A stretch of 27,418 nucleotides of DNA, taken from assembly GCA_038093515.1 (NCBI GenBank), contig JBBPSI010000292.1, positions 1 to 27,418 on the forward strand, read 5' to 3'. Under the pieces are notes generated by a model. The model saw nothing but the letters and a program-made list of their open reading frames with translations, ran no database searches and was not told the origin of the DNA. The translations under genes were made by a program, and so were the position numbers. Of the stretch, positions 19,362 to 27,418 are shown in pieces (the first letter of the stretch is position 1; each line of letters begins with the position of its first letter). Source of the DNA: Butyriboletus loyo (taxonomy: Eukaryota > Basidiomycota > Agaricomycetes > Boletales > Boletaceae).

Positions 19362-19811
19362 TTTCGGAATTGGTAAAGTCCGAGCAGGCGCACCGAGGGC
19401 AATGAAGGATGCAAGGGTTAAACCTATCAGTGGAAAGACTCACTGATAATACGAGAGTGAGAGTATCGCAAACAGAGTATAAGGAGCAAGGCTCAACTTA
19501 GAGATATTGCAGTAGTGATGATAGAACTGAAAGATCTAGAGAAAAGCGACAAGCCATAAGGGCTGTCTTATATACAGTACATGAGTGTTTGTACTTATGT
19601 TCTGTATAGTACCTTTATAAGGTATAGTATGAAATACATGACGATATGATAGAGATAAGAGATAAGACTAAGCATATCGTCCAATAGCATAATAAGAGCT
19701 ATTTGTAATGTGATAAGCGTGACTAGGTCAAGACAATGATGTCATATAGACCAGTCTAGAAACGTAGTGGCTGTAAGTGAAATACAGAAATAGAACACTA
19801 CCGTTTCAACA
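19362..19811 (-). repeat. Solo copia LTR (family E) inside gypsy-2 RNase H
   Basis: 450 bp with a perfect ACGAT duplication (19357-19361 and 19812-19816). On the minus strand it starts TGTTGAAACGGTAGTG and ends CCAATTCCGAAA. TATATAAG is present around plus position 19570. It matches the 3' LTR of the copia element, showing that this copia family was active after gypsy-2 inserted. Confidence 0.9.
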
Positions 19812-21598
19812 ACGATATCTATGATCAGGAGTTGCTTGCGGTCATTCACACACTAGAAGAATGGCGACACTACCTGTGAGGTACTGGTCACCAAGTGGAG
19901 ATTCTCACTGACCACAAGAATCTCACCTACTTTCGCCAACCCAACAAGCTGTCCTGCCGGCAAGCCTGCTGGCTCATGTTCCTGCAGGATTTTGACCTGC
20001 ACTTCCATCACATTCCCGGAACTCAAATGGGCCCTGCAGATGCCCTATCCTGACAAGATGACATTGACACCTCCGCCGACAACCAGGAGGTCACCCTTCT
20101 CCCTGAAAACCTGTTCGCCAGAAAAATCAATGTCGCACTCACAGAAAAGATCGCCGCCTCGACCCCCAGCGACCCTATGATCAAGCGATGCATGCAGGCT
20201 CTTTATGAAGACTCTCCCCTTTTCCCTAAAATGAACGCTGGGGACTGGGACTTCGATGGAAAAGAGCTGTATTTCCGCAAGAAATGGTATATCCCTGAAG
20301 CTGCATGTGTTGACCTCATCCGGTCTTTGCACGAGAGTCCCGCTGGAGGTCACGGTGGTATATTCCGCACCCAGAACCTGGTGCAAAGGGACTATTGGTG
20401 GCCAGGCATGGCTAACCTAGTCCACCGCTTCATTTCCGGCTGCGCCGTCTGTCAGGCGCACAAGGTTAATACTCATCCCACTGTTCCCCCTCTCACTCCT
20501 TTGGCCAGTGTGGCCTCTCGTCCGTTTGAACAGGTCTCCGTTGACCTCATCACCGGCCTTCCCCCCTCTTTGGGATATGATTCTGTCATGGTCGTGGTAG
20601 ACCATGGGCTTACGAAGGGGGTAATTTATTCCCCTTGCAACAAAGACATCGACGCGGCAGGAGTCACCAAGTTATTTTTCAAAACAGTCTTTCTTCGATT
20701 CGGTCTCCACTCCCAGTGCATCTCCGACCGAGGCCCTCAGTTCGCTTCTGCCTTCGCTAGAGAGCTTGCAAGACTTTTGGACTTCGACCTTGCACTCTCC
20801 TCCGCGTACCACCCTCAAACCGATGGCGAAACCGAACGTGTTAACCATGAACTGGAGACTTACGGATCTTCTGCGATGGTCACCCAGAACGTTGGGCTGA
20901 ACTCCTCCCTATGGCCGAGTTTTCCCACAACTCGATGACCCATTCTTCGACCAACGTAACTCCTTTCTCCCTCATGGTCGGCTACGAACCAAGGTCCTAC
21001 CCTCCAATCGGCAAAATGTTCCTCCCCGCCCTCGAGTCTAGACTCTCGGAGCTCATGGGAGCCCGAACGGAAGCATTGGAAGCCCATGAGAAGGCACGGC
21101 GCTTGATGAAGGAACAGATCTCCTCCAAATTCCGACCATGGAAGGCAGGAGATAAGGTTTGGCTTGAGGGGCGTAACCTGAGACTCAGGTACCTGTTGAA
21201 GAAGCTCGCCCCTAGATGGGAAGGACCGTTTGAAATCGCACAAGTCATCTCCCCTGTGGCGTACAGGCTCCGACTACTGCCGACTTGGAAAATTCACGAC
21301 GTCTTCCATGCTTCCCTCTTATCTCCCTATCGTGAAACGGTGGAGCATGGCCCGAATTTCACAAACCCTCCTCCAGAAGAAATAGATGGAGATGAAGAAT
21401 ACAAAATCGACTGGATCTTGTCTCATCGCGGCTCCAAGAGACGCTGTCAGTTCCTTGTTTCCTGGAAAGGGTACTCTGCAGCGGAGAACACCTGGGAGCC
21501 GAATGGGAACTTGGTCCATGCGCAGGCCTTGCTCAAAGCTTATAAGCTGCGACACCCCAAAGACTTTCCCTCCCCATCTTCGCAGTAAAAACTCGAAA

Positions 21599-23366
21599 AT
21601 GGCTATTCCCCCCACTGAAAACAATGCCTCCAATGACAACGAAAACCTTCCTCTGCCGTCTCAACCCCCCGTCCGTTCCTCCCGCCTTCCCGTGTCCTCC
21701 TGCCGTGTTCTCTATGCTGCCATTCTAGAAAATCCCATCGCTACGTACGCTTTGGAGCAACGTATGGACTTCACCGGGGACTATGTCCTCTGCACCCTTG
21801 CCTCCCTCTACCGCTCTTACGCCCTTGCCCGTACCGTCCATACCCATCTTTGCCCGGACAACCAGCCGCCCGTTTATGCTGCTGCCCTTGAGTCCTCTTT
21901 GATGGAGGCTAGGGGTTACACCCTTGACATCCTCCATGCCGAAGGTTTCGGCTACGTGGTTGACCAACTTCTGCCAGGTATTTTGGCTCCGGTCCTTCGT
22001 CCCATCCTTATCGCCCTCGCTCCTAGGGAGTGACAATTCTATCTCCATTCCGCCGACCGTATCGGCTACCTCTGTCCCATGGCTCGTGGCCCCAATCGAG
22101 TGCCTCGTCCTCCCCCGGCAAGATCTCCATTACCAGTACCTGTACCAGCGCCACCCACCCGGGAGTCTCCTGCAACCACGTTGGTAGCAGACTCGTCTTG
22201 TGAGACGACTGGAGAGTCTCTGGAGTCCTTTCAGACTGACGTCGATGAGCCCCAGGTCGCTTGTCGACACTCCCCTCTCCCGCCTCGTACTGTGCATCGC
22301 CAACCTTGCCAGGCGCTCCTCCAGGTCGAAGTCATCCCCGGCTCAGTTACCCTCACTGCCGCTGGACGAAGAATTGCCAACAGAGCCGTCTGCTCCGTCA
22401 CCCCCCAACCATCCACTCGACGAGGAACCCCAGCCATCCAACTCATCCCTCGTGCCACGACCCCCGCCGCCGCAGCTGGTAGCTCTAATGACTCTTTCTA
22501 CGGCCCCCCACCTCCCTACCTCGCTGGTTGGGGCACTCGTAATTCCCCTATCATCATTGATGACCGATCCCCTGGTCCCAGCCCAGGCCCTGCTCAACCT
22601 CGCCTCGTCCGCCCGCAGCTCTGCTTTGAATGCGGGACTGTTGGCCACTTCTGCAGAGAATGTCCCAATTACACCTGCCCATTCTGTCACCAGGTCGCCC
22701 CTGGTCATATACAGGAGTTTTGTCCAGAGCGCGTCTGCGGCTTATGTGGTGCCATTGGCCATATTGTCGCCAACTGCACGTTCCGGGACGACGTCTGGGC
22801 AGACTTCGATGGTGACGACGCTTACAATAATGACTTCAACGAGGGAGCATCTCTGTTACGAGACAACAATGTTATCAAGTCACACGGGGTTCCGCAACTG
22901 TTGCAGCTATACACAGTAACTGGCAAAGTGTAATGAGGATAGCTTAAGTCTTAATCTCTCAACTGTTGCCAGCGAATAAGACAAGTGGTTAAAGCTAGGG
23001 AATCCTAGTCTAACCACAAGCCCTTTTATATTATACAAAGATGCGCACAGACCATGCTGTGCGTGTGAGGAATTACTATACATGGCTAGACTAAGAAGAG
23101 AAGCGCAACGGTGATTAACCACACGAGGCGCGGGGATCAAAAAGAAGAGAAGTAAACGGAGATTAAATACATGTGTCGTGACGTCATAGAGTCTAGGCCT
23201 GGTCTAGGCCATGACATCATATGCTTAGTCAGCAAGAGATCACATGTAAGTTCCCACGATCATGTGCGCTATGTCACGTGACCTTTGAAAGTGAAAACAA
23301 CTAAGTCCGAGTTGAAAGTGTACGAAGTGTACGAATAAAATGTTATGATTATAACAATCTCAATGA
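21599..23366 (+). pseudogene. Gypsy-2 ORF3: triple zinc-knuckle protein, one stop and one LTR insertion
   Basis: ATG 21599 is 10 nt after the pol TAA, as in gypsy-1. After removing the LTR (508 bp with its duplication) it is 1260 nt, identical in length to gypsy-1 ORF3, ending GASQ-TGA at 23364-23366. A premature TGA at 22031 is CGA in gypsy-1. Motifs: GPPPPYLAGW, SPIIIDDRS, and knuckles CFECGTVGHFCREC, CPFCHQVAPGHIQEFC and CGLCGAIGHIVANC. The block PPVYAAALESS...LRPILIAL is identical in protein to gypsy-1 despite 32 nucleotide differences. Function unknown; RNA binding or chaperoning is likely from the knuckles. Confidence 0.85.
22854..23356 (-). repeat. Solo LTR, family C (copy C3), in gypsy-2 ORF3
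   Basis: 503 bp with a perfect ATCTC duplication (22849-22853 and 23357-23361). Minus-strand sense: TGTTATAATCATAACA start, CTCGTAACA end, GGTCTGTGC (reverse of 23045-23053) 14 bp before TATAAAAG. It splits ORF3 four codons from its end. Closest relative here is 11112-11608. Confidence 0.93.
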
Positions 23367-23404
23367 AGGGAGTTTTCAAGTAGTGGAGTCGGAGTCTCCA
23401 CCAT

Positions 23405-23417
23405 GGGAGGGGGGTAA
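23405..23417 (+). other. Gypsy-2 polypurine tract
   Basis: GGGAGGGGGGTAA directly precedes the 3' LTR, the standard plus-strand priming position. Confidence 0.8.
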
Positions 23418-23839
23418 TGTTATGGTAGTGGTATACTTTTTCCATCCACTACCACTTGGATTGCTACATTCACCTAGCTTGCTGCTAGTTCCCTTTGAAT
23501 GGTACCAACTATTTTAGCTTAGTCATCATCTCTCGCGCATGGACGCACTTTCCTTCATACTCTGGAACGTTCTAGAGTATCTTTTCCTCATTTGTACTTT
23601 TGCTCTCGCGACCTGATTAGGGGACACGGTCTGTGTGCAGACCTCAGTAGTATAAAGACCCAGTCTTTATAGCCATGTACACCATCTAGTTCTATGCAGT
23701 CACCTGCTAGCAATTAGTTCTCTTCCAGACTCTTAGTGTGTGCACTAAGACATAGTCTGAGACTTCTCCAGAATTGTCTCCAGAGTCCTGCGGCTACTCC
23801 AGAGTGCCGCCTCAGAGTTCTTGTTGTTAGCGCGTAACA
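23418..23839 (+). repeat. Gypsy-2 3' LTR (family D)
   Basis: 422 bp, TGTTATGG...GCGTAACA, followed by AGTAT. GGTCTGTGT at 23628-23636 and TATAAA at 23651, 14 bp apart. A few bases are missing near its end (TTAGCGCGTAACA versus TTAGCGCCAAGCATAACA in the 5' LTR). Confidence 0.95.
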
Positions 23840-24368
23840 AGTATAGGCAAACTCTACTCTTGTCTTGCAATGCCTGGCAGAGAGGATAGGTCATTTTTGC
23901 TTGACCACAGCCTTCATACCAGGTTTTTTCAAGTGCTGGAATATGTGTTGGGATTAAGGGGTTGGTTGATAATATTGGTGAGAGCTTTGGTCACTTGGAC
24001 AGCATTTTCTGCCTTGTGAGTAGAGATGAGATGGATGGCATGGTAGATACTAGCTATAGAAAGCTTGGATGGATAACCTCTATTGGACTTTTGCACATTA
24101 GAACACTCCTTTAAACAAAGCCTAGAGATGGTGGAGAGATGACCAGTGGTGGAGGCAATGGAGCAAGCAGAATGACCAGAATCAAGCATGGCTAAGATGG
24201 TATTCTTTTGGGTGGAGGAGATAGATCTCATGGTGGTAGCAGTTGGGAAGAAAGAAGTGTGTGAAATTTTTCAAACTCAGGCATAATTTTTATATGTGTA
24301 TCTTCATTTGTAGGACCAGACAAACACAATTATCCTTTCATTTGACTAAGATTCCACTGTTGAGGCTG

Positions 24369-24583
24369 AAAGTGAATAAACCCTTGCAATGGTATACCTG
24401 TTTTAGAATAGATATATCTCCACAGCCACATGGCCACATCACATGACCCAGGGACTGGTTTGTAGCCAGGAGGAAGTGCTACCTCCCACCTTACCAATGC
24501 TAAGTGGAATTCCCATGCTATCAGGTGCTACATAGCATCTAGTGCAAAACAGTGAAATATTGCAAGAGTTTTTTCACTCACTG
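24369..24583. repeat. Tc1 right terminal inverted repeat
   Basis: The reverse complement begins CAGTGAGTGAAAAAACTCTT and aligns along 215 bp with 14518-14731. Between it and the transposase start (24232-24368) I see only a short untranslated leader. Confidence 0.88.
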
Positions 24584-24699
24584 TAAGAGATAAGACTAAA
24601 CATATCATCCAATAGCACAATAAGAGCTATATGTAATCTTGTTACATTACATATAGCTCTTATTGTGCTATTGGATGATATGTTTAGTCTTATCTCTTA
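24584..24699. repeat. 54-bp perfect inverted repeat at the Tc1/copia-LTR boundary
   Basis: Arms 24584-24637 and 24646-24699 are exact reverse complements with an 8-bp spacer (CTTGTTAC). The right arm plus spacer (24638-24699) is also an exact 62-bp direct copy of 14456-14517, the LTR sequence left of the Tc1. Thus the right flank holds an inverted piece of LTR E followed by a repeated piece, not the simple continuation expected after a Tc1 insertion. Confidence 0.88.
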
Positions 24700-25003
24700 T
24701 CTCTAACATATTGTCATATGTTTCATACTATATCTTATATAGGTACTATACAGAACACAGGTACAAATACTCATGTACTGTATATAAGACAGCCCTTAAG
24801 GCTTGTCGCTTTTCTTTAGATCTTTCAGTTCTATCATCACTACTGTGATATCTCTAAGTTGAGCCTTGCTCCTTATAACTCTTCAAGTACACCTGTTTGC
24901 AATACTCTCTCTCATTATATCAGTGAGTCTTTCCACTGATAAGTTCACCCTTGCATCCTTTGTTGCCCTCGGTGCACCTGCTCGGACTTTACCAATTCCA
25001 AAA
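24638..25003 (+). repeat. Copia 3' LTR (family E), right part
   Basis: Continues LTR E after the Tc1: 24638-24699 repeats the segment already present left of the transposon, and 24700-25003 is the missing 3' portion, including TATATAAG near 24780 and ending CCAATTCCAAAA. It abuts gypsy-3 coding sequence. The exact end is uncertain by 2-3 bases. Confidence 0.82.
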
Positions 25004-27418
25004 TTATAATCTATTACAGCATCATCATGGTCTGCTCAATGCAAAAGCACATCTGCTCTGCCATTGGTAGATCCTGGTTTGTACACGTAAAGATAATTAA
25101 ACTCTTGAAGGAGCATGTGCCATCAGGCTTGTTGTCCAGACAATGTTTGCAGCTTCTTCCAGTATTCAAGGTTCTTGTGATCTGTCCAGAGCTTAAAACC
25201 TTCTCTCCCAATTAAATAGTGGTGCCATTCTTCTAAGGCATGGATAATGGCTAATAGTTCTTTATTGTAGATTGAGTAATTCTGCTCCACAGGATCAAAA
25301 GAGTGTGAAAGGAAAGCACAGGGTCACCATAGATCATCCGATCCTTTTATGGAAAGAACAGCTCCAACTGCTATATCCAAAGTGTCCATTTCTACCCTCA
25401 CCTCCTTGTTGTGATCTGGGTAGGCTAAAAGTGGTGCTGTCATAACCATCTTCTTCAGCATATCAAACACCAATTGTTTTCCTTTACCCCATTTGAAAGG
25501 AGTATCCTTCTTTGTCAAATTATTGGGGGGGCAAGCTATCTCCAAAAAGCTCTCCATAAACCTTCTGTAGTAGTTGCATAAGCTGTTACAGTTTTACCCC
25601 TAAGCGTACCCCGCCACTCGTTTTCCCACGCTCACGCATACCCGCCGCCCCCGCCGTCTTGCGATGCCGCCCATCGCCCGCTCCCTAGTCACCTAGTGGA
25701 CGTTATCCACTTCCCCAGTCGTTCTGCAAGTCTCAGTGTCGCTACACTGAGATAGCCCCTGTCTTGTCACCCTGTTGGGCCGGACCCACAGCTGAGCTGT
25801 CGCATCCTTCATTCTTTGACCAATGACATTTGTTACATCACGTGACTAGCACATGATTAGATTACGATGTGTCAGTACCTTCGCGTCGAGACCCGTATCC
25901 AAGGGCTCCGCCGTTCGCGTCCCCTTTGCCCTGTGGGCTGTACCTCATGGACATCGTCACTTCGCCTTCAGCACTTCTCATTCGCTGACGATGTCGCCAT
26001 CTTACTCGGAGCTTCACTCCCTCATTACCAGCACTTTGCCGCTCCATCATTCACCGTTATGACTCGCGCGACTCATAACCCTTTGCCCTCGCTGCCACGC
26101 ACAGCTCGGTCTGTGCACCATATCTATTTAGTATATATACCAGCGTACTTAGCATAGTACGGCTTCCCTAGCTAATTCTACGCATCTACCAAGTGCCTAG
26201 CAATCTAGCTTATACCCCATCTGCCGATAGAGCCGATAAGCTTCAGCTCGATCTCGTCTGGTCGCCACCATACGACATCTCGCCGACACTTGCTCTGCAG
26301 AAGCCCGATAGTGTCGTCTACGCGAGTCAGCCATCTTCCCGATTAGGCTCGAGCCCCTATTCAAGTGCTCACTGCTAGTTGTTTCGCACTCCAGCGTAAC
26401 ATAATCCAAGGAATGCTTGAACTTGTTTAAGATGCATGGGAGTGGGCCAGTCACAGATGGCATCTGTTTTCTCGGTCTGCATCTCAAAACCATCCTTGGA
26501 AACTATCATACCAAGAAAGTCTACTCTATCTGAAGAAAAGACACATTTTTCTGGTTTTACAAATAAATTATTGTCCTGAAGGTGTTAGAGAACTTCTTTT
26601 ATGATATCCTTGTATTCCTTATTAGTTCACCCTTTCATAATTATCATAACATTGTTGATGTAAATAATGACAATGGCATACATGTTGTTAAATATATTGT
26701 TCATCATGTTTTGGAAAGTAGGAGGGGAATTAGTAAGCCCAAAGTACATAATGGTAGGTTCATAAGCCCTGATAGGCATTACAAATGCAGTTTTCCATTC
26801 ATCTCCTGCTTTGATACAAATATTGTTAAAACCCCATTGAAGATCTAACACAGTAAAGATTTTGGTGCCTTTAAGCCTATCAATCAACTGCAGTATAAGG
26901 GGTAATGGATAACCAATTTTGATGGTTCCATCATTTAAATAATGATAGTCCATAACCAGTCGCTTCATGCCAGTCTTTTTCAGAATAAAGAACACTGGAG
27001 CCATCTGAGGTGACTTCAATGAACTTATGTAACCCTTTTTGAGTTCTTTATCAACAAAGCCTCTAATCTGGTCCTGTTCCTCATCGGACATTGGAATAAC
27101 CTGACCAATGCTAATGGACAACAACTGGTAATACTGGACAAAGAAATTGTGTCCACAATAACTTTACAATAGGGGGAACAATGGTTGAAAGAAATCTTTT
27201 TGAAGCACCAATCAATATCTGGATTGTGGCATGCAAACCAATCATAACCAATAATCATTTGATGGGAACCCAAGAGGGAAATGTAAGCCTCAATGGCTTC
27301 ATAATGTCCATCAATTTCCATAAAAAAGGAAGCTTTATGTGTAATATGACCAATAGCTCCTTTAGAGCCATCCACATTAATAACTTCCATAGAATGTGGT
27401 AAAGGAATAAGGTCAATT
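25004..27418 (-). pseudogene. Gypsy-3 pol (protease-RT-RNase H), partial and decayed
   Basis: Read right to left: post-protease region (HQMIIGYDWFACHNPDIDW), RT (IRGFVDKELKKGYI, SPQMAPVFFILKKTG, FTVLDLQWGFNN), a dead active site YINN in place of YxDD (near 26660), FLGMIVSKDGFEMQTEKTDA, then across the solo LTR FLGL|CNYYRRFMESF, RNase H (VEMDTLDIAVGAVLS, LLAIIHALEEW, TDHKNLEYW) ending near DDAVID at 25007. In-frame stops include TGA after SDDLW, TGA after MKG, TAA in EVL*HL and TGA in QQA*WH. No integrase or LTR is in the window; it continues past the right edge. It is not closely related to gypsy-1/2. Confidence 0.9.
25584..26401 (+). repeat. Solo LTR, family A/B (copy A), in gypsy-3
   Basis: 818 bp, TGTTACAG...GCGTAACA, flanked by TAAGC (25579-25583) and TAATC (26402-26406), a 5-bp duplication with one mismatch. 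On the gypsy-3 strand, removing it gives CTT GGA TTA TGC AAC TAC, the RT/RNase H frame. GGTCTGTGC (26108-26116) is 15 bp before TATATATA (26132), within GCACAG-CTCGGT-CTGTGC. The best-preserved member of this LTR family here. Confidence 0.92.

Larger units (their letters stand above)
17577..21588 (+). pseudogene. Gypsy-2 pol polyprotein (PR-RT-RH-IN-chromodomain), interrupted
   Basis: 1187 codons after removing the LTR (455 bp with its duplication) and allowing for a 4-nt deletion near 20863. No ATG opens the frame (it begins TTGGCC where gypsy-1 has ATGGCC), supporting frameshift expression. The protease motif reads LVDSSASG instead of LVDSGTSG, losing the glycine of D-S-G. RT keeps IIYMDDLLI (18801-18812). 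RNase H is split at NYD|IYDQE. Integrase keeps its zinc finger (GCAVCQAHK), SDRGPQF and TDGETERVN. The chromodomain has DEEYKIDWILSHRGSKRR and SWKGYSAAENTWEP. Stops at 18045, 18495, 19877 and 20051; three of these are CGA in gypsy-1. Confidence 0.93.
15807..23839 (+). mobile_element. Gypsy-2: second full-length three-ORF chromovirus copy
   Basis: 8.0 kb including two nested solo LTRs, with LTRs 15807-16231 and 23418-23839 and a perfect AGTAT duplication (15802-15806, 23840-23844). Inserted in the Tc1 transposase; removal restores FAYTHKDWT. Same layout as gypsy-1. It has fewer active-site changes (RT YMDD intact at 18801-18812), but stops and small deletions inactivate it. Differences from gypsy-1 are many and often silent, so the copies came from two diverged source elements rather than a recent duplication. 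Confidence 0.95.
14759..24231 (-). pseudogene. Tc1 transposase (DD34E), split by gypsy-2 and a solo LTR
   Basis: Reading right to left, ATG at 24231 starts MRSISSTQKNTILAMLDSG, a helix-turn-helix DNA-binding region. The text runs to FAYT at 23840, continues at 15801 (HKDWTLEDWKRVVWSDETKI, first catalytic D), crosses the LTR at 15297-15713 and resumes WVWKKPGERLSD. The second D is in FQQDNDPKH and the glutamate in SPDLNPIEH, 34 residues later, giving DD34E. It ends KGDYTKY with the stop at 14761-14759. It has a 1-nt frameshift near 23930, a TGA in VVKQK*P and a frameshift after ERIQVE, so it is inactive. Confidence 0.9.
14518..24583 (-). mobile_element. Tc1/mariner-family transposon in the copia 3' LTR
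   Basis: Terminal inverted repeats of about 215 bp (14518-14731 and 24369-24583) begin CAGTGAGTGAAAAA and are flanked by TA (14516-14517 and 24584-24585), the Tc1/mariner target. The transposase lies on the minus strand. With gypsy-2 and a solo LTR removed, the element is about 1.6 kb, normal for fungal Tc1 elements. The TIRs differ at roughly a dozen or more positions, so it is old. Confidence 0.9.
1432..25003 (+). mobile_element. Ty1/copia retrotransposon, 5' truncated and multiply interrupted
   Basis: Copia coding sequence appears in colinear pieces at ~1432-1589, 2926-3146, 11066-11111, 11609-13349 and 13776-14342, followed by a purine tract (14350-14360) and a 3' LTR (14361-14517 plus 24638-25003). 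Order along the strand is integrase C-terminus, linker, reverse transcriptase, RNase H, LTR, as in Ty1/copia (integrase before RT). The 5' LTR, gag, protease and catalytic integrase core are absent; the left junction lies directly against the Crinkler-like gene. Insertions split it at 1590, 3147, 11112, 13350 and 14518; all but the last (Tc1, TA) left 5-bp duplications. On the right the 3' LTR abuts gypsy-3, so copia probably inserted there before losing its 5' half. Confidence 0.85.

Noticed and set aside
22870..23356. TGTTAT at 22870 as the LTR C3 boundary
   Set aside because: It gives no duplication. The boundary at 22854 gives a perfect ATCTC duplication and restores the ORF3 end.
1..27418. 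tRNA, rRNA or CRISPR features
   Set aside because: No cloverleaf, rRNA-like conserved block or regularly spaced repeat array was seen; the repeats are explained by LTRs and TIRs.

Overview
The window looks like repeat-rich DNA from a filamentous fungus, most likely a basidiomycete (Agaricomycetes-type). The reasons are Crinkler-like protein coding with very short GT-AG introns, chromodomain Ty3/gypsy elements, a fungal-type Tc1 transposase, and decay dominated by CpG transitions. Almost every base belongs to a transposable element. The only host-like gene is a truncated Crinkler (CRN)-type gene at the left edge (149-~1431).

The rest is one nested stack that can be resolved almost completely from target-site duplications (TSDs). 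The base layer is a minus-strand gypsy element (gypsy-3, 25004-27418, running off the right edge), interrupted by a solo LTR. Next to it is a 5'-truncated Ty1/copia element whose pieces lie at ~1432-1589, 2926-3146, 11066-11111, 11609-13349 and 13776-14360, with its 3' LTR split between 14361-14517 and 24638-25003. The copia is interrupted by a solo LTR (B, itself split by solo LTR C1), by full-length gypsy-1 (3147-11065), by solo LTR C2, by a solo LTR of the gypsy-1/2 family (D), and, within its 3' LTR, by a Tc1 transposon (14518-24583). The Tc1 carries a solo LTR D and full-length gypsy-2 (15807-23839). Gypsy-2 carries a solo copia LTR (E) and solo LTR C3. All LTR insertions have 5-bp TSDs (one with a single mismatch), and conceptual removal of the insertions brings the interrupted reading frames back into register.

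Gypsy-1 and gypsy-2 are two copies of one chromovirus family with three reading frames: gag; a pol (protease, RT, RNase H, integrase, chromodomain) in the -1 frame; and a third ORF of 419 codons that begins 10 nt after the pol stop. ORF3 carries three CCHC zinc knuckles, a PPPPY motif and a conserved N-terminal domain. In a 51-codon block the two copies differ at 32 nucleotides with no amino-acid change, so ORF3 was under purifying selection. The family appears to be self-primed like Tf1: a 10-nt primer-binding site just inside the 5' LTR is complementary to the predicted first bases of the transcript.

Three different LTR families (A/B, C, D; 12 copies) share a promoter layout, GGTCTGTG(C/T) placed 14-15 bp upstream of a TATA box. 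All coding copies are dead, mostly through CGA-to-TGA stops. No RNA genes, CRISPR arrays or prokaryotic features were seen.
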